DNA from: Brucella tritici
GTDB taxonomy: Bacteria > Pseudomonadota > Alphaproteobacteria > Rhizobiales > Rhizobiaceae
Assembly (NCBI RefSeq): GCF_902825325.1
Contig: NZ_CADEAR010000010.1
Span: 62,001-126,000, forward strand
Length of the DNA stretch: 64,000 nt
Reading direction: 5' to 3'
Every line of letters begins with the position of its first letter. Positions within the stretch are counted from its first letter, which is position 1. Shown piece by piece: positions 45,506-54,255 of this stretch. Below the pieces are notes generated by a model that was not told the DNA's origin, made no database searches, and saw nothing but the letters and a program-made list of their open reading frames with translations. A program made the position numbers and the translations under genes.

Positions 45506-46399
45506 ATGAGTTCGATCCGAAAAATTCGCAAGGCCGTGTTCCCTGTCGCAGGTCTTGGCACCCGCTTCCTGCCCGCCACCAAATCCATCCCCAAAGAAAT
45601 GCTGACGGTCGTGGATAAGCCCGTCATCCAGTATGTGGTCGATGAGGCGCGCGAAGCTGGTATCGAACATCTGATTTTCGTCACCGGACGCAACAAAGCG
45701 GTCATCGAAGACTATTTCGATGCGCAGGTAGAGCTTTATTCCACGCTCGCCGAGCGCGGCAAGACGGCGGAACTGGAGCATCTTCAGGATATCCAGCCGC
45801 AGCCAGGAACGACGAGCTTCACCCGCCAGCAGGTGCCGCTCGGCCTTGGCCATGCGGTCTGGTGTGCCCGCGAGCTCGTCGGCGATGAGCCTTTCGCTCT
45901 CCTGCTGCCGGATATGGTCATGCAGTCGAAGAAGGGCTGCCTGAAGGAAATGGTCGAGCTTTATGAGAAGACCGGCGGCAATGTCATTGCCGTGCAGGAA
46001 TGCGATCCAGAAGAAGCGCATAAATACGGTATCGTCGGCAAGGGCGATGCCATCGGCAGTGGTTTTGAAATCACGCAGATGGTCGAAAAGCCTGCCAGGG
46101 GCACGGCCCCGTCCAATCTCTACATCAATGGCCGCTACATTCTGCAGCCGGAAATCTTCGAGCTTCTGAGCAAGCAGGAAAAGGGCGCAGGCAACGAAAT
46201 TCAGCTGACGGATGCGATGCTGAAGCTTGCCGATGCCCAGAAATTCTTCGGCTTCGATTATCGGGGCCTGACGTTCGACTGCGGCTCCAAGGCCGGCTTC
46301 ATCGAGGCCAATGTTGCCTTCGCGCTGTGGCGCAACGATATTCGCCCATCGGTCGAAGGCTCGATCGGCAATCTGCTGAATACCATCAAACCAGCTTGA
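45506..46399 (+). CDS. galU: UTP-glucose-1-phosphate uridylyltransferase
   Basis: A 297-residue nucleotidyltransferase. ATG 45506 follows GAGGAGAGGA. The nucleotide-binding loop is [20 protein letters not shown], followed by the [21 protein letters not shown] and [10 protein letters not shown] motifs. It makes UDP-glucose from UTP and glucose-1-phosphate for cell-surface glycans, cyclic glucans and trehalose. It appears monocistronic, ending at a clear terminator. Confidence 0.97.
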   Translation: MSSIRKIRKAVFPVAGLGTRFLPATKSIPKEMLTVVDKPVIQYVVDEAREAGIEHLIFVTGRNKAVIEDYFDAQVELYSTLAERGKTAELEHLQDIQPQPGTTSFTRQQVPLGLGHAVWCARELVGDEPFALLLPDMVMQSKKGCLKEMVELYEKTGGNVIAVQECDPEEAHKYGIVGKGDAIGSGFEITQMVEKPARGTAPSNLYINGRYILQPEIFELLSKQEKGAGNEIQLTDAMLKLADAQKFFGFDYRGLTFDCGSKAGFIEANVAFALWRNDIRPSVEGSIGNLLNTIKPA

Positions 46400-46422
46400 T
46401 AGAATTGGTCTGATCTCCGGTC

Positions 46423-46450
46423 ACGCCCCCTGCAAAGGGGGCGTTTTTTT
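46423..46450 (+). terminator. Intrinsic terminator after galU
   Basis: ACGCCCCC and GGGGGCGT form an 8-bp GC-rich stem with a six-base loop, followed by seven T. Confidence 0.93.
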
Positions 46451-46509
46451 ATGGCCGCTGGCACGATTTCCGTGAAACTTGCTTTTTTTGACAATGACAA
46501 TAGGTTTTT

Positions 46510-46522
46510 GACCTAGTAGGTC
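46510..46522. promoter_or_regulatory. 13-bp palindrome upstream of the GntP-type transporter gene
   Basis: GACCTAGTAGGTC is perfectly symmetrical around G46516 and lies about 70 bases before the start codon, near a TTTTTGACA promoter-like element at 46483-46492. It is a good candidate operator; the regulator is not in the window. Confidence 0.45.
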
Positions 46523-46590
46523 CCTCAAAAAGTGTGAAACATTTTCAGGTAATCCGTCAAACAAGTTCCTCCCCTCATAAGGAATAAAGC

Positions 46591-47970
46591 ATGCAAGAAT
46601 TCCAGCAGACGATGGGTGCAGGTGCGCTCATCTCGATAGCGGTAGGCGCTGTTCTATTATTGCTTTTGCTTATCATCCGGTTTCGTGTCCATGCCTTCGT
46701 AGCGCTTATAATCGTCAGCCTTTTGACGGCGCTCGCCACTGGTATTCCGGCTGGCAATATTCTGACGACTATCACGTCCGCCTTCGGATCGACCCTTGGA
46801 GGCGTGGCGCTGCTAGTCGGTCTTGGCGCCATGCTGGGCCGGTTGCTCGAAATATCCGGCGGCGCGCAGGCGCTTGCCGACGATCTCATCCGGCGGTTCG
46901 GCGAAAAGCGGGCACCCATGGCGCTTGGTATCGCATCGCTGATCTTCGGCTTTCCCATCTTTTTCGATGCGGGACTGGTTGTGATGCTTCCCGTGGTCTT
47001 CACGGTCGCGCGACGTCTCAAAGGAAGCCTGCTTCTCTATGGTATTCCGGTCGCTGCGGCCTTTTCGGTGATGCACGTTTTCGTCCCGCCTCATCCCGGC
47101 CCGGTAGCAGCATCCGAGCTTCTGGGTGCGGATGTGGGACTTCTCATTCTCGTTGGCATCGTGGTGGTTATACCGGTCTGGTTCATTGCCGGTCACCTTT
47201 TCGGCGGCTGGATCGGTAAGCGGATCAATCTCCCTATCCCCGACAGTTTTGATGCCGGGACGAATGCGGAAGAGGCCGTGAACCCTCCGACTTCCAGCTT
47301 GGTGATCTTGCTTCTTTTGCTGCCGCTGGTTCTCATCTTCATCAATACCGGTCTCGATTTTGCCCGCGCGCAAGGATGGGTGAGCGCCGATGCAAATTGG
47401 TATCAGCTGGCACGAATGATCGGATCGACCCCGGTTGCGCTTCTGATTTCTGTGCTGGTGGCATCCTATGTGTTGGGGCCGCAGCGCGGCAGGGATCTGG
47501 CCAGCGTCGAACGTATTCTCGATTCGGCGCTTGGCCCGGTTTGTTCTATCATCCTGATTACGGGCGCAGGCGGCATGTTCGGCGGTGTCCTGCGTGCTTC
47601 CGGCATTGGTGACGCCTTGTCCAATGCGTTCGCGAATACGGGACTACCCGTTATCGTGGCAGGCTTCCTGATTGCAACGATTTTGCGGGTGGCACAGGGA
47701 TCGGCAACGGTGGCGCTGATAACTGCTGCCGGGCTTGTTCAGCCTGCGGTTCAGGCTGCCGGATATCACGGGCTTGAGACTGCAGCGGTGGTGATCGCGC
47801 TTGCTGCAGGGTCCGTCATGCTGTCCCATGTCAACGATTCAGGCTTCTGGCTCGTCGGACGTTTCTTCAACATGGACGTCAAGACGACACTCAAAACCTG
47901 GACTGTTCTGGAAACCCTTATCGGTCTTCTTGGGTTCGGTATGGCGTGCATTCTGTTCTGGCTCGCTTAA
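46591..47970 (+). CDS. Gluconate:proton symporter, GntP family
   Basis: A 459-residue transporter with about 12-14 membrane segments. Typical GntP family motifs include the glycine-rich GGVALLVGLGAMLGRLLE, FPIFFDAGLVVMLPV, HVFVPPHPGPVAASELLGA and, near the end, ALAAGSVMLSHVNDSGFW. Members import gluconate or related aldonic acids with protons. The ligand is not fixed by the sequence. The ATG has AAGGAAT upstream, and a dyad-symmetric operator candidate precedes it. No catabolic partner gene is adjacent, but eda is encoded at the window end. Confidence 0.9.
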   Translation: MQEFQQTMGAGALISIAVGAVLLLLLLIIRFRVHAFVALIIVSLLTALATGIPAGNILTTITSAFGSTLGGVALLVGLGAMLGRLLEISGGAQALADDLIRRFGEKRAPMALGIASLIFGFPIFFDAGLVVMLPVVFTVARRLKGSLLLYGIPVAAAFSVMHVFVPPHPGPVAASELLGADVGLLILVGIVVVIPVWFIAGHLFGGWIGKRINLPIPDSFDAGTNAEEAVNPPTSSLVILLLLLPLVLIFINTGLDFARAQGWVSADANWYQLARMIGSTPVALLISVLVASYVLGPQRGRDLASVERILDSALGPVCSIILITGAGGMFGGVLRASGIGDALSNAFANTGLPVIVAGFLIATILRVAQGSATVALITAAGLVQPAVQAAGYHGLETAAVVIALAAGSVMLSHVNDSGFWLVGRFFNMDVKTTLKTWTVLETLIGLLGFGMACILFWLA

Positions 47971-47981
47971 GCTAACCACGA

Positions 47982-48007
47982 AACGGCATCCCGAAAGGGG
48001 TGCCGTT
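47982..48007 (+). terminator. Hairpin after the GntP-type gene
   Basis: AACGGCA and TGCCGTT form the outer stem, with CCC/GGG inside and a GAAA loop. The following sequence has only scattered T, so termination is probable but not certain. Confidence 0.6.
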
Positions 48008-48014
48008 CTATCTG

Positions 48015-48073
48015 TTTGTTTTTACGCATGTCTTTATCCCGAAATGGGCTCCCACTTTCGGGAGACAAGCTCT
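48015..48073 (-). repeat. Rhizobiales intergenic palindromic repeat, copy 2
   Basis: The minus strand has TCTCCCGAAAGTGGGA, then GGATAAAGACATGCGTAAAA, nearly identical to 30144-30203 on the plus strand. It reaches into the stop codon of the outer-membrane protein gene, so the repeat supplies the end of that reading frame. Confidence 0.7.
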
Positions 48074-49658
48074 AGCGCTGAACCTTCACGCCGAGATAAA
48101 CGCTATCGGCGGTATATTCTCGGTCGGATATTTTGCTTGTCAGGAACTCGTGGCGGAGGCGCGCATCCAGCCCGACGAAACGATTGATCCAGTAAGTTGC
48201 GCCGATCTGCGCGCCGATCGTGTAATCGGTCCCGGTGCCATCCTTGTTCTGCCGGATATTTGCATCAAGCCTGCCATTGAGGCTGAGGTCGGAGCGTATG
48301 CGGCGGGTCACGTCAAGGCTTGCAAAATGCAGGAGCGACCCGGCAATGCCGGGTGTGGTCGAGGTATCGACGATTGTTTGCGCATAGAGGCGCACATCGG
48401 TTCCGCGCAGCGGCGACCAGTTGAGCGCTGCATTGATCGACGGCCCGCTGATGTCGCTGAGACGAGAATCATCGCTGTTGGCGCGCATGTAACCGGCCGC
48501 AAATTCGCCGTTCAGCTTCTCGCCCATATCAAGCATCATACCGCCGCGCAGTGCAAACTGCGACCCACTACGCTCGTAGCCATTGCTGTCGAGCTTTTCA
48601 TCGAAGATGCGCTTGCCCAGTTCCACTTCGGTGAAGGGTTTGATTGCGGGAGACAAGGAAAAGCCGCCGCGCAACGTAATGCTGGCATAGGTATTGTCAC
48701 GGTCCTTCTGGCTGACCTTGCCGCCAGACGACAGCTCCGCATCGCCATAGATATTGTGCTCTACCCGCCCGGTTGCACTGCCGAAGATCAGGCCCATGTC
48801 GCGCTCGACGCCGAGACTTCCGTTGAGGGTGTGAACCAGAGGCCGCTGCAAGGCATCGACAACCCCGTTGGGGCTCGACGCGCTTTCGCGACGCAGCCGG
48901 TAACCCGCGCCGGTGTTGACGGTCGTCTGGTCACCGAGATCGAAGCGAAGCTTGCCCTGTATGTCGACCTGCGGTTCCGAGACATCTTCTCCCGAAATGG
49001 ACTTGGCCCAGGTGCCCGATGCGTCCAGCGTTGCCTGATGACGCGCCCAGTCCGACTGGGCACTGAGCCGCAATGTAGTTTCACTGAGAACCGCGCTGGA
49101 GCCGGTCGCGCTGTTGTCGCCGTTGGTTGTGGCACGGATACCCTGTTCGAGCGACGGTCTTAAGATGAACGAGCCGGTACGAATGCCGACCGGCGCGAAC
49201 GGATCGGTTTCCTGCGTAGAGCCGCGCCCTTGCTCGGGCAATTGACGTAAATTCTCACGCTGTGCACGGCCGGTCTCTTCGCTTGTCTCGGTGTCAATCG
49301 AGCCGACACGAATATTGTCGGGTTGAAGCGACTGGCGGTCCTGCTGTGCAGGAGCAATCGGAGCCGCCTGCACTGTGGTTGCCGGGTCTACCGCCGTCGT
49401 GTTTTCAGGCGGGGTGTAACTGTCGTCAGTCGTCTCGCTGGCGCCGTCATCATATCCAGGAGCGGCAAGTCCGCGATTTGCGAGCGTTTCGGGCGAGGAG
49501 GCTGAAAGTACGTCTTCGGCGACGCTCCCGCGAAGATAAGCTTCCTGAGCAAGGGCGGAACCATGACAGATCGCCAGCGCCACGCCCGATAAAAACAGGC
49601 ATCGCAGCCTGCGGGCAATGGGCGTCGAACCGCCAGATGGGGCCTTGGCAAAAAGCAT
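48072..49658 (-). CDS. Outer-membrane beta-barrel protein, exported
   Basis: A 528-residue exported protein. The signal sequence has LRCLFLSGVALAICHGS with cleavage near ALAQEA. Residues about 40-160 are a Ser/Thr/Pro/Gln-rich periplasmic segment. The rest is a chain of amphipathic beta strands with alternating polar and hydrophobic residues (e.g. ETTLRLSAQSDWARHQATLD, YASITLRGGFSLS), ending SVYLGVKVQR. The shape matches outer-membrane barrels sometimes linked to polysaccharide export (BBP2 type). Function is unknown. It is read divergently from kdsD. Confidence 0.72.
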   Translation of the reverse strand: MLFAKAPSGGSTPIARRLRCLFLSGVALAICHGSALAQEAYLRGSVAEDVLSASSPETLANRGLAAPGYDDGASETTDDSYTPPENTTAVDPATTVQAAPIAPAQQDRQSLQPDNIRVGSIDTETSEETGRAQRENLRQLPEQGRGSTQETDPFAPVGIRTGSFILRPSLEQGIRATTNGDNSATGSSAVLSETTLRLSAQSDWARHQATLDASGTWAKSISGEDVSEPQVDIQGKLRFDLGDQTTVNTGAGYRLRRESASSPNGVVDALQRPLVHTLNGSLGVERDMGLIFGSATGRVEHNIYGDAELSSGGKVSQKDRDNTYASITLRGGFSLSPAIKPFTEVELGKRIFDEKLDSNGYERSGSQFALRGGMMLDMGEKLNGEFAAGYMRANSDDSRLSDISGPSINAALNWSPLRGTDVRLYAQTIVDTSTTPGIAGSLLHFASLDVTRRIRSDLSLNGRLDANIRQNKDGTGTDYTIGAQIGATYWINRFVGLDARLRHEFLTSKISDREYTADSVYLGVKVQR

Positions 49659-49801
49659 GTCGTGTTTTCAAACCGTCGCAACGTGGTAGATGAACGGTAA
49701 AGGCACATGGTTAATTCTTGGTTGCCGTGGCCGAATTCATGACCATGTGTGCAGCACAAATGTTTGGACAACCGGCTACGAAGAAGTTAACCCTTGCCGC
49801 C

Positions 49802-50803
49802 ATGGAAAAGCTCGATCAGATCATCCCTCCGGCAGATGCGGAAGCGGCCATCGCTTCGGCGTTGCGCACCATAAAGACTGAAAATGCTGGCCTCACGGCG
49901 CTTGAAGAAGCACTGAATGACGGTCTTTCCGGTCCCTTTGTCGAGGCGGTGAAGCGTATCGTCGCCTCGAGCGGGCGTCTGGTCGTTACGGGTGTAGGCA
50001 AGAGTGGTCATATTGGTTCCAAGCTTGCTGCCACCTTTGCCTCGACCGGCACATCGGCATTCTTCGTTCATTCGGCAGAAGCCAATCACGGTGATCTCGG
50101 CATGATCGGCCGCGACGATGTCATTCTGGCCATCTCATGGTCGGGTGAAACGGCAGAACTGAAGGGGATCGTCAATTATTCGCAGCGCTTCCGCATTCCG
50201 CTGATCGCAATCACCGCTGGTGAGAATTCGGCACTCGGTCGCGCGGCGGATGTCGTGCTGCTCCTGCCGAAAACAGCCGAGGCCTGCCCGCATGGTCTGG
50301 CGCCCACGACCTCGACCATGATGCAACTTGCCATCGGTGATGCGCTGGCAATCGCACTTCTGGAAGCGCGCGGCTTTACCCCGAGCGATTTCAAGACCTT
50401 TCATCCCGGCGGTTCGCTGGGCGCAAGCCTCATCCATATCCGCGATATTATGCATCGCGGCGAACGCTTGCCTTTGGTGAAGACCGGCACATCCATGCCA
50501 GACGCGATGAGGGTTCTGGCGCAAAAGAGCTTCGGCTGCGTGGTGGTCGTCGATGATGGTGGCGATCTGGCGGGCATCGTCACAGACGGCGACATCTCGC
50601 GCAATCTGAGCCGCAACCTTGCGGCTTTGGCGGTTGACGACATCATGACGCGCAAGCCGAAGACGGTTGACCAGAATATGCTGGCAACTGCGGCACTTAA
50701 CACCATCAATGAAAATCACATCGGAGCGCTGATCGTCGTGGACGCCGGACGCCCGATCGGGCTCGTGCACTTCCACGACCTGTTGCGGATAGGCGCGGCG
50801 TAA
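49802..50803 (+). CDS. kdsD: D-arabinose 5-phosphate isomerase, KpsF/GutQ family
   Basis: A 333-residue enzyme, close to E. coli KdsD (328). The SIS domain has VVTGVGKSGHIGSKLAATFA, FVHSAEANHGDLGMI, ISWSGETAELKG and CPHGLAPTTSTM. Two CBS domains follow (MHRGERLPLVKTG and IMTRKPKTVDQN). It converts ribulose-5-phosphate to arabinose-5-phosphate, the precursor of Kdo in lipopolysaccharide. ATG 49802 is chosen by length; in-frame ATGs at 49739 and 49760 are possible, and none has a clear Shine-Dalgarno. The stop codon lies inside the octamer repeat. Confidence 0.92.
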   Translation: MEKLDQIIPPADAEAAIASALRTIKTENAGLTALEEALNDGLSGPFVEAVKRIVASSGRLVVTGVGKSGHIGSKLAATFASTGTSAFFVHSAEANHGDLGMIGRDDVILAISWSGETAELKGIVNYSQRFRIPLIAITAGENSALGRAADVVLLLPKTAEACPHGLAPTTSTMMQLAIGDALAIALLEARGFTPSDFKTFHPGGSLGASLIHIRDIMHRGERLPLVKTGTSMPDAMRVLAQKSFGCVVVVDDGGDLAGIVTDGDISRNLSRNLAALAVDDIMTRKPKTVDQNMLATAALNTINENHIGALIVVDAGRPIGLVHFHDLLRIGAA

Positions 50804-50860
50804 GGGAGTAAGGGAGTAAGCTAAAAATCACTCGCTTTAGCTTATCCTATTCCCCTATTC
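50801..50860. repeat. Short octamer repeat with inverted copies at the kdsD/nfeD junction
   Basis: TAAGGGAG occurs twice in tandem (50801-50816), then a TAAGCTAAA/TTTAGCTTA hairpin (50817-50844), then inverted copies as CTATTCC and CCTATTC up to 50860. The first repeat contains the kdsD stop codon and the last contains the nfeD stop. A related octamer array lies at 52348-52439. Confidence 0.65.
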
Positions 50861-51316
50861 AGCAACTTCAATCTCCAGCGAAACCGGATCGAAGGCAACG
50901 ACCCGGACTTCTGTTCCTGTTGGCAGATCGGGGCCTTTCACGCGCCACATCGTATCGTTGATACGGATTCGCCCGCGACCGTTGATGATCGGCTCCGTCA
51001 AGGTGGTGCGCTGGCCGACGAGTTGCTCGCCGCGACGATTGAGCAAGGGTTCATCGGCATCGGTGCTGCGCGAGCCGAAGAAGCGACGTCCTGCCAGCAC
51101 GAAAATGACGGCCAGAACCAGAAAAACGACAGTCTGAAACTGCCAGCCAAACCCTGTTGTCGAAGACAGGAGAAAGGCAAGCGCGCCGGTCACAAGCGCT
51201 GCAAGCCCGAACCAGATGAAGAAGAAGCCGGGCGCCGAGATTTCCAGTATCAGCAGGATCAGCCCGAAAACGAGCCAGTTCCAGATGCCGAGGCCGGACA
51301 GATATTCAATAATCAT
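50855..51316 (-). CDS. NfeD-like membrane protein
   Basis: A 153-residue short-form NfeD. Membrane segments cover about residues 12-30, 34-50 and 58-75 (WNWLVFGLILLILEIS, FFFIWFGLAALVTGALAFL). The C-terminal OB-fold domain has the conserved LVGQRTTLTEPIINGRGRI. Short NfeD proteins pair with SPFH/stomatin proteins such as the one encoded 30 bases upstream and help to organise membrane microdomains. No protease domain is present. Confidence 0.9.
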   Translation of the reverse strand: MIIEYLSGLGIWNWLVFGLILLILEISAPGFFFIWFGLAALVTGALAFLLSSTTGFGWQFQTVVFLVLAVIFVLAGRRFFGSRSTDADEPLLNRRGEQLVGQRTTLTEPIINGRGRIRINDTMWRVKGPDLPTGTEVRVVAFDPVSLEIEVAE

Positions 51317-51346
51317 GGCGCCCTCTATTCCTTGTGTTGAGCAGCT

Positions 51347-52336
51347 TTAGCGTCCAGCGGACGGAACGCTGCGCGGACGGGAAGGGGTCGGTGGCTGCGG
51401 TGCCGGGTCTACCGGCCTGCTGCCATCACCAAAGACTTCCTTGGCAATTGCACCAATACCGCCGAGCGAGCCGATAAGGGCACTCGCCTCAAGCGGCATC
51501 AGCACGACCTTTTGGTTCTTGGCGCTGGCGATATTGCTGAGAGCTTCCGTATATTTCTGCGCAACGAAGTAGTTAAGCGCCTGCACATTGCCGTTGGCAA
51601 CGGCATCGGAAACCATGGTGGTGGCTTTCGCTTCGGCTTCCGCGAGGCGCTCGCGTGCCTCTGCCTCGCGCTTGGCTGCTTCCAGCTTGCCTTCAGCTTC
51701 GAGAATCTGTGACTGTTTCTGACCTTCGGCGCGCAGAATCTGTGCGTTACGATCGCCCTCGGCTTCAAGAACTTGCGCGCGCTTGTCACGCTCTGCCTTC
51801 ATCTGGCGTGCCATGGAGGTGACGATATCTTCTGGCGGATTGATATCCTTGATTTCCACGCGCGTCATTTTAAGGCCCCATGGATGGGCCGCCTCATCGA
51901 CAACCCGCAACAGGCGGTCATTGATCGCGTCGCGGTTCGATAGCAGTTCATCGAGATCCATCGAGCCCATGACGGTACGGATATTGGTCATGGTCAGGTT
52001 GAGGATCGCATATTGCAGGTTCGCTACCTGATAGGCCGCCTGCGCTGCATTCAGCACCTGATAGAAAGCCACGCCGTCAACACCGACGATAGCGTTATCG
52101 CGGGTGATGACCTCCTGCGTCGGCACATCGAGCACTTGCTCCATCATGTTGAGACGCGCACCGATACGATCGAAAAACGGTACGATCAGGTTCAGTCCTG
52201 GATTGAGCGTACGCGTATAGCGACCGAACCGCTCGACGGTGTAATTATATCCCTGTGGCACGGTCTTGATACCGGCAAACAGCGTCGCCAGAACCAGTGC
52301 AGCCAGAATGAGCAGCGTAATATCGAAACCGGTCAT
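51347..52336 (-). CDS. SPFH/band-7 stomatin-like protein (QmcA/paraslipin type)
   Basis: A 329-residue membrane-anchored protein. One N-terminal membrane segment (LLILAALVLATLFAGI) is followed by the SPFH domain (VPQGYNYTVERFGRYTRTL to AHPWGLKMTRVEIKDINPP). Then comes a long Ala/Glu/Arg coiled coil, about residues 175-245, and a Pro-rich tail. Members form large rings at the membrane and affect protease activity and lipid domains. With the NfeD gene it makes a standard two-gene unit. Confidence 0.92.
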   Translation of the reverse strand: MTGFDITLLILAALVLATLFAGIKTVPQGYNYTVERFGRYTRTLNPGLNLIVPFFDRIGARLNMMEQVLDVPTQEVITRDNAIVGVDGVAFYQVLNAAQAAYQVANLQYAILNLTMTNIRTVMGSMDLDELLSNRDAINDRLLRVVDEAAHPWGLKMTRVEIKDINPPEDIVTSMARQMKAERDKRAQVLEAEGDRNAQILRAEGQKQSQILEAEGKLEAAKREAEARERLAEAEAKATTMVSDAVANGNVQALNYFVAQKYTEALSNIASAKNQKVVLMPLEASALIGSLGGIGAIAKEVFGDGSRPVDPAPQPPTPSRPRSVPSAGR

Positions 52337-52347
52337 TGTCTTTCCTT

Positions 52348-52439
52348 AAGGCAATAGGACAGTAGGTCAATAAAGCAGTAGGTGGAGTCTATCATAGGTC
52401 AGAACATACTGCCCTATTCCCTTACTCCCCTACTCACTT
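52348..52439. repeat. Degenerate octamer array with inverted half (AGGGCAGT-like)
   Basis: Five octamers in phase: AAGGCAAT, AGGACAGT, AGGTCAAT, AAAGCAGT, AGGTGGAG (52348-52387). After a spacer come four inverted ones: ACTGCCCT, ATTCCCTT, ACTCCCCT, ACTCACTT (52408-52439). ACTGCCCT is the exact complement of AGGGCAGT, the unit of the Brucella variable octamer loci. The array fills the gap between the hemH stop and the SPFH start. Confidence 0.7.
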
Positions 52440-52443
52440 CAAT

Positions 52444-53496
52444 CTAAACCCATCCCTGCAATTCGCGACGCACCAGTGTCTCGATGACCTTCATGCCGTC
52501 TTCGCTGTCGTTGAGACAAGGAATATGACTGAAATTTTCGCCGCCGTTTTCAAGAAATTCTTCAGCGGCCTCATTGCCGATCTCATCCACTGTTTCCAGA
52601 CAGTCGGCAACGAAACCCGGATTGAGAACGGCCATCGACTTGACCCCGTGTTTGGCCAAGTCTTCCACCGTTTCGTCGGTATAGGGCTGGAGCCATTCTT
52701 CAGGCCCGAAGCGGGACTGGAATGTGGAGCGAAACTGGCTATCATCAAGGCCCAGCCGGGTCTGTAAAAGACGTGATGTTTCAAGACATTGCTGGCGGTA
52801 GGGGTCGCCCTTGTCCGAATAGCTTTTCGGTATGCCGTGATAGGATGCGAGGATCACTTCCGGCTTGAAGGAAAGTGTTTCCAGATGCTTCTCGATGGAG
52901 CGGGCCAGTGCTTCGATATAAACGGGTTCTGTTTCATAGGACGGCACGATGCGCACTGCTGGCTGAAAACGCTTTTTCATCAGCGCTTCGAAGAACTTGT
53001 CGTTGACCGTCGCTGTCGTCGTTGCCGAATATTGCGGGTAGAGCGGGAACATGACGATCCGCTCGCAACCCTGCTGCAGCAGGCGGTCGGTCACGCTTTC
53101 AATGGATGGCTGGCCATAGCGCATCGCCCAGTCCACGACCACATTTGGATGGTCGGCAAGTGCCTTGGCAAGCTTCTCGCCTTGGGCGCGCGTATAAGTC
53201 CGCAACGGAGATTCGTTTTTCTCGCGATTCCAGATGCGGTCGTAAAGCTTGCCGGAACGCTTCGGGCGAGTGTTGAGAACGATGCCGTAAAGGATTGGAT
53301 ACCAGATGAGCCGTGGCCATTCGATAACACGGCGATCTGAGAGAAATTCGGCCAGATAGCGGCGCATCGGGCCATAGTTCGTGCCATCCGGAGTACCAAG
53401 ATTAACCAGCAGAACACCGACCTTTGGCAGTTTTTCCTGCATCTCCGGCTTGGTTGTCTGGCTGGGTTTCTCCTGCACTTTATCCATCTCACTCAT
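52444..53496 (-). CDS. hemH: Ferrochelatase
   Basis: A 350-residue ferrochelatase, which inserts ferrous iron into protoporphyrin IX, the last step of haem synthesis. The N terminus has GVLLVNLGTPD, the middle FPLYPQYSATTTATV, and the metal-site histidine is in SYHGIPKSYSDKGDPY, with a later conserved glutamate in FVADCLETVDEIG. ATG 53496 is preceded by AGGAG at seven bases. It stands alone between the octamer array and omp10. The C terminus lies just before the array. Confidence 0.96.
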   Translation of the reverse strand: MSEMDKVQEKPSQTTKPEMQEKLPKVGVLLVNLGTPDGTNYGPMRRYLAEFLSDRRVIEWPRLIWYPILYGIVLNTRPKRSGKLYDRIWNREKNESPLRTYTRAQGEKLAKALADHPNVVVDWAMRYGQPSIESVTDRLLQQGCERIVMFPLYPQYSATTTATVNDKFFEALMKKRFQPAVRIVPSYETEPVYIEALARSIEKHLETLSFKPEVILASYHGIPKSYSDKGDPYRQQCLETSRLLQTRLGLDDSQFRSTFQSRFGPEEWLQPYTDETVEDLAKHGVKSMAVLNPGFVADCLETVDEIGNEAAEEFLENGGENFSHIPCLNDSEDGMKVIETLVRRELQGWV

Positions 53497-53634
53497 CTTC
53501 CGACTCCTGTTCAGCCGGAAAACTAGAGAAAAAAAGACAAATTACAATCCTGACAATTACTGCTGGCGAAATTCTATCGGCGCAGATGTTTTCCGCGCCG
53601 TAAGTATTTGAAATTTACCCAAGATATCGAGTGC

Positions 53635-54015
53635 TTACCCTACCGCCTTGCGCGTCAGGGAGAAGCGTGAACCCGATGACGACGTGCAGTTGAGCTGCGA
53701 CGGCGAGACGAGTGCGCAGTTCACCTTCGACGAGGTGCCGCGCACGATGGAGCGCATGTCGATTTCAACAAGCTGCGGCGACTGGTAACGGTAGTTGCCT
53801 TCGGCAAGCTTTTCGTTCGTGTCGGTGGAGCGGGTCTCGAAAATACCGCCGTTGAATGACGAAACGATGCCGTTCGGATCAACCCAGCTGCCTTCGATGC
53901 CTGCCGGGGCGCGAGAGACGGTCGGGGCATTGCCGCCAACCGGGCCAGTCGTTTCGCACGCGGCCAACGCCAGCGACATGACTGCAAGAGGGGCAATGAT
54001 GCGGAAGCGTTTCAT
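53635..54015 (-). CDS. omp10: Outer-membrane lipoprotein Omp10
   Basis: A 126-residue lipoprotein. ATG 54015 is chosen so that the signal peptide starts MKRFRIIAPLAVMSLALAAC; the lipobox LAAC puts the lipidated cysteine at residue 20. The mature sequence (PAGIEGSWVDPNGIVSSFNG, FETRSTDTNEKLAEGNY, IVRGTSSKVNCALVSPSQLN) is nearly that of Brucella Omp10, a surface-exposed minor lipoprotein and AprI/Inh-like fold protein. This match is the best single indicator of the Brucellaceae origin. Confidence 0.93.
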   Translation of the reverse strand: MKRFRIIAPLAVMSLALAACETTGPVGGNAPTVSRAPAGIEGSWVDPNGIVSSFNGGIFETRSTDTNEKLAEGNYRYQSPQLVEIDMRSIVRGTSSKVNCALVSPSQLNCTSSSGSRFSLTRKAVG

Positions 54016-54221
54016 ATCCATGCTCTCCATTAGAACATCTCCGGGCCAAAACTGTACGACGGCTGGCCTTTGAAATGCGTAAAACCAAGTATTTAGAGCG
54101 GCTTCAACGATTCCGTGGTGATTGGAACCGCTCGGGGATGATTAGTTTGATGTATTGAAACTTGCACGAAAACAAGCCCTCAATGTGAGGATTACGCGAT
54201 TGTTGCGAAACTGCCGCAATG

Positions 54222-54248
54222 AAAACTGCCCGGCCTTGCCGGGCAGTT
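54222..54248 (-). terminator. Terminator after homospermidine synthase
   Basis: AACTGCCCGGC and GCCGGGCAGTT form a perfect 11-bp stem around CTT; on the minus strand TTTTC follows. It lies a few bases past the gene stop. Confidence 0.85.
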
Positions 54249-54255
54249 AATCAGT

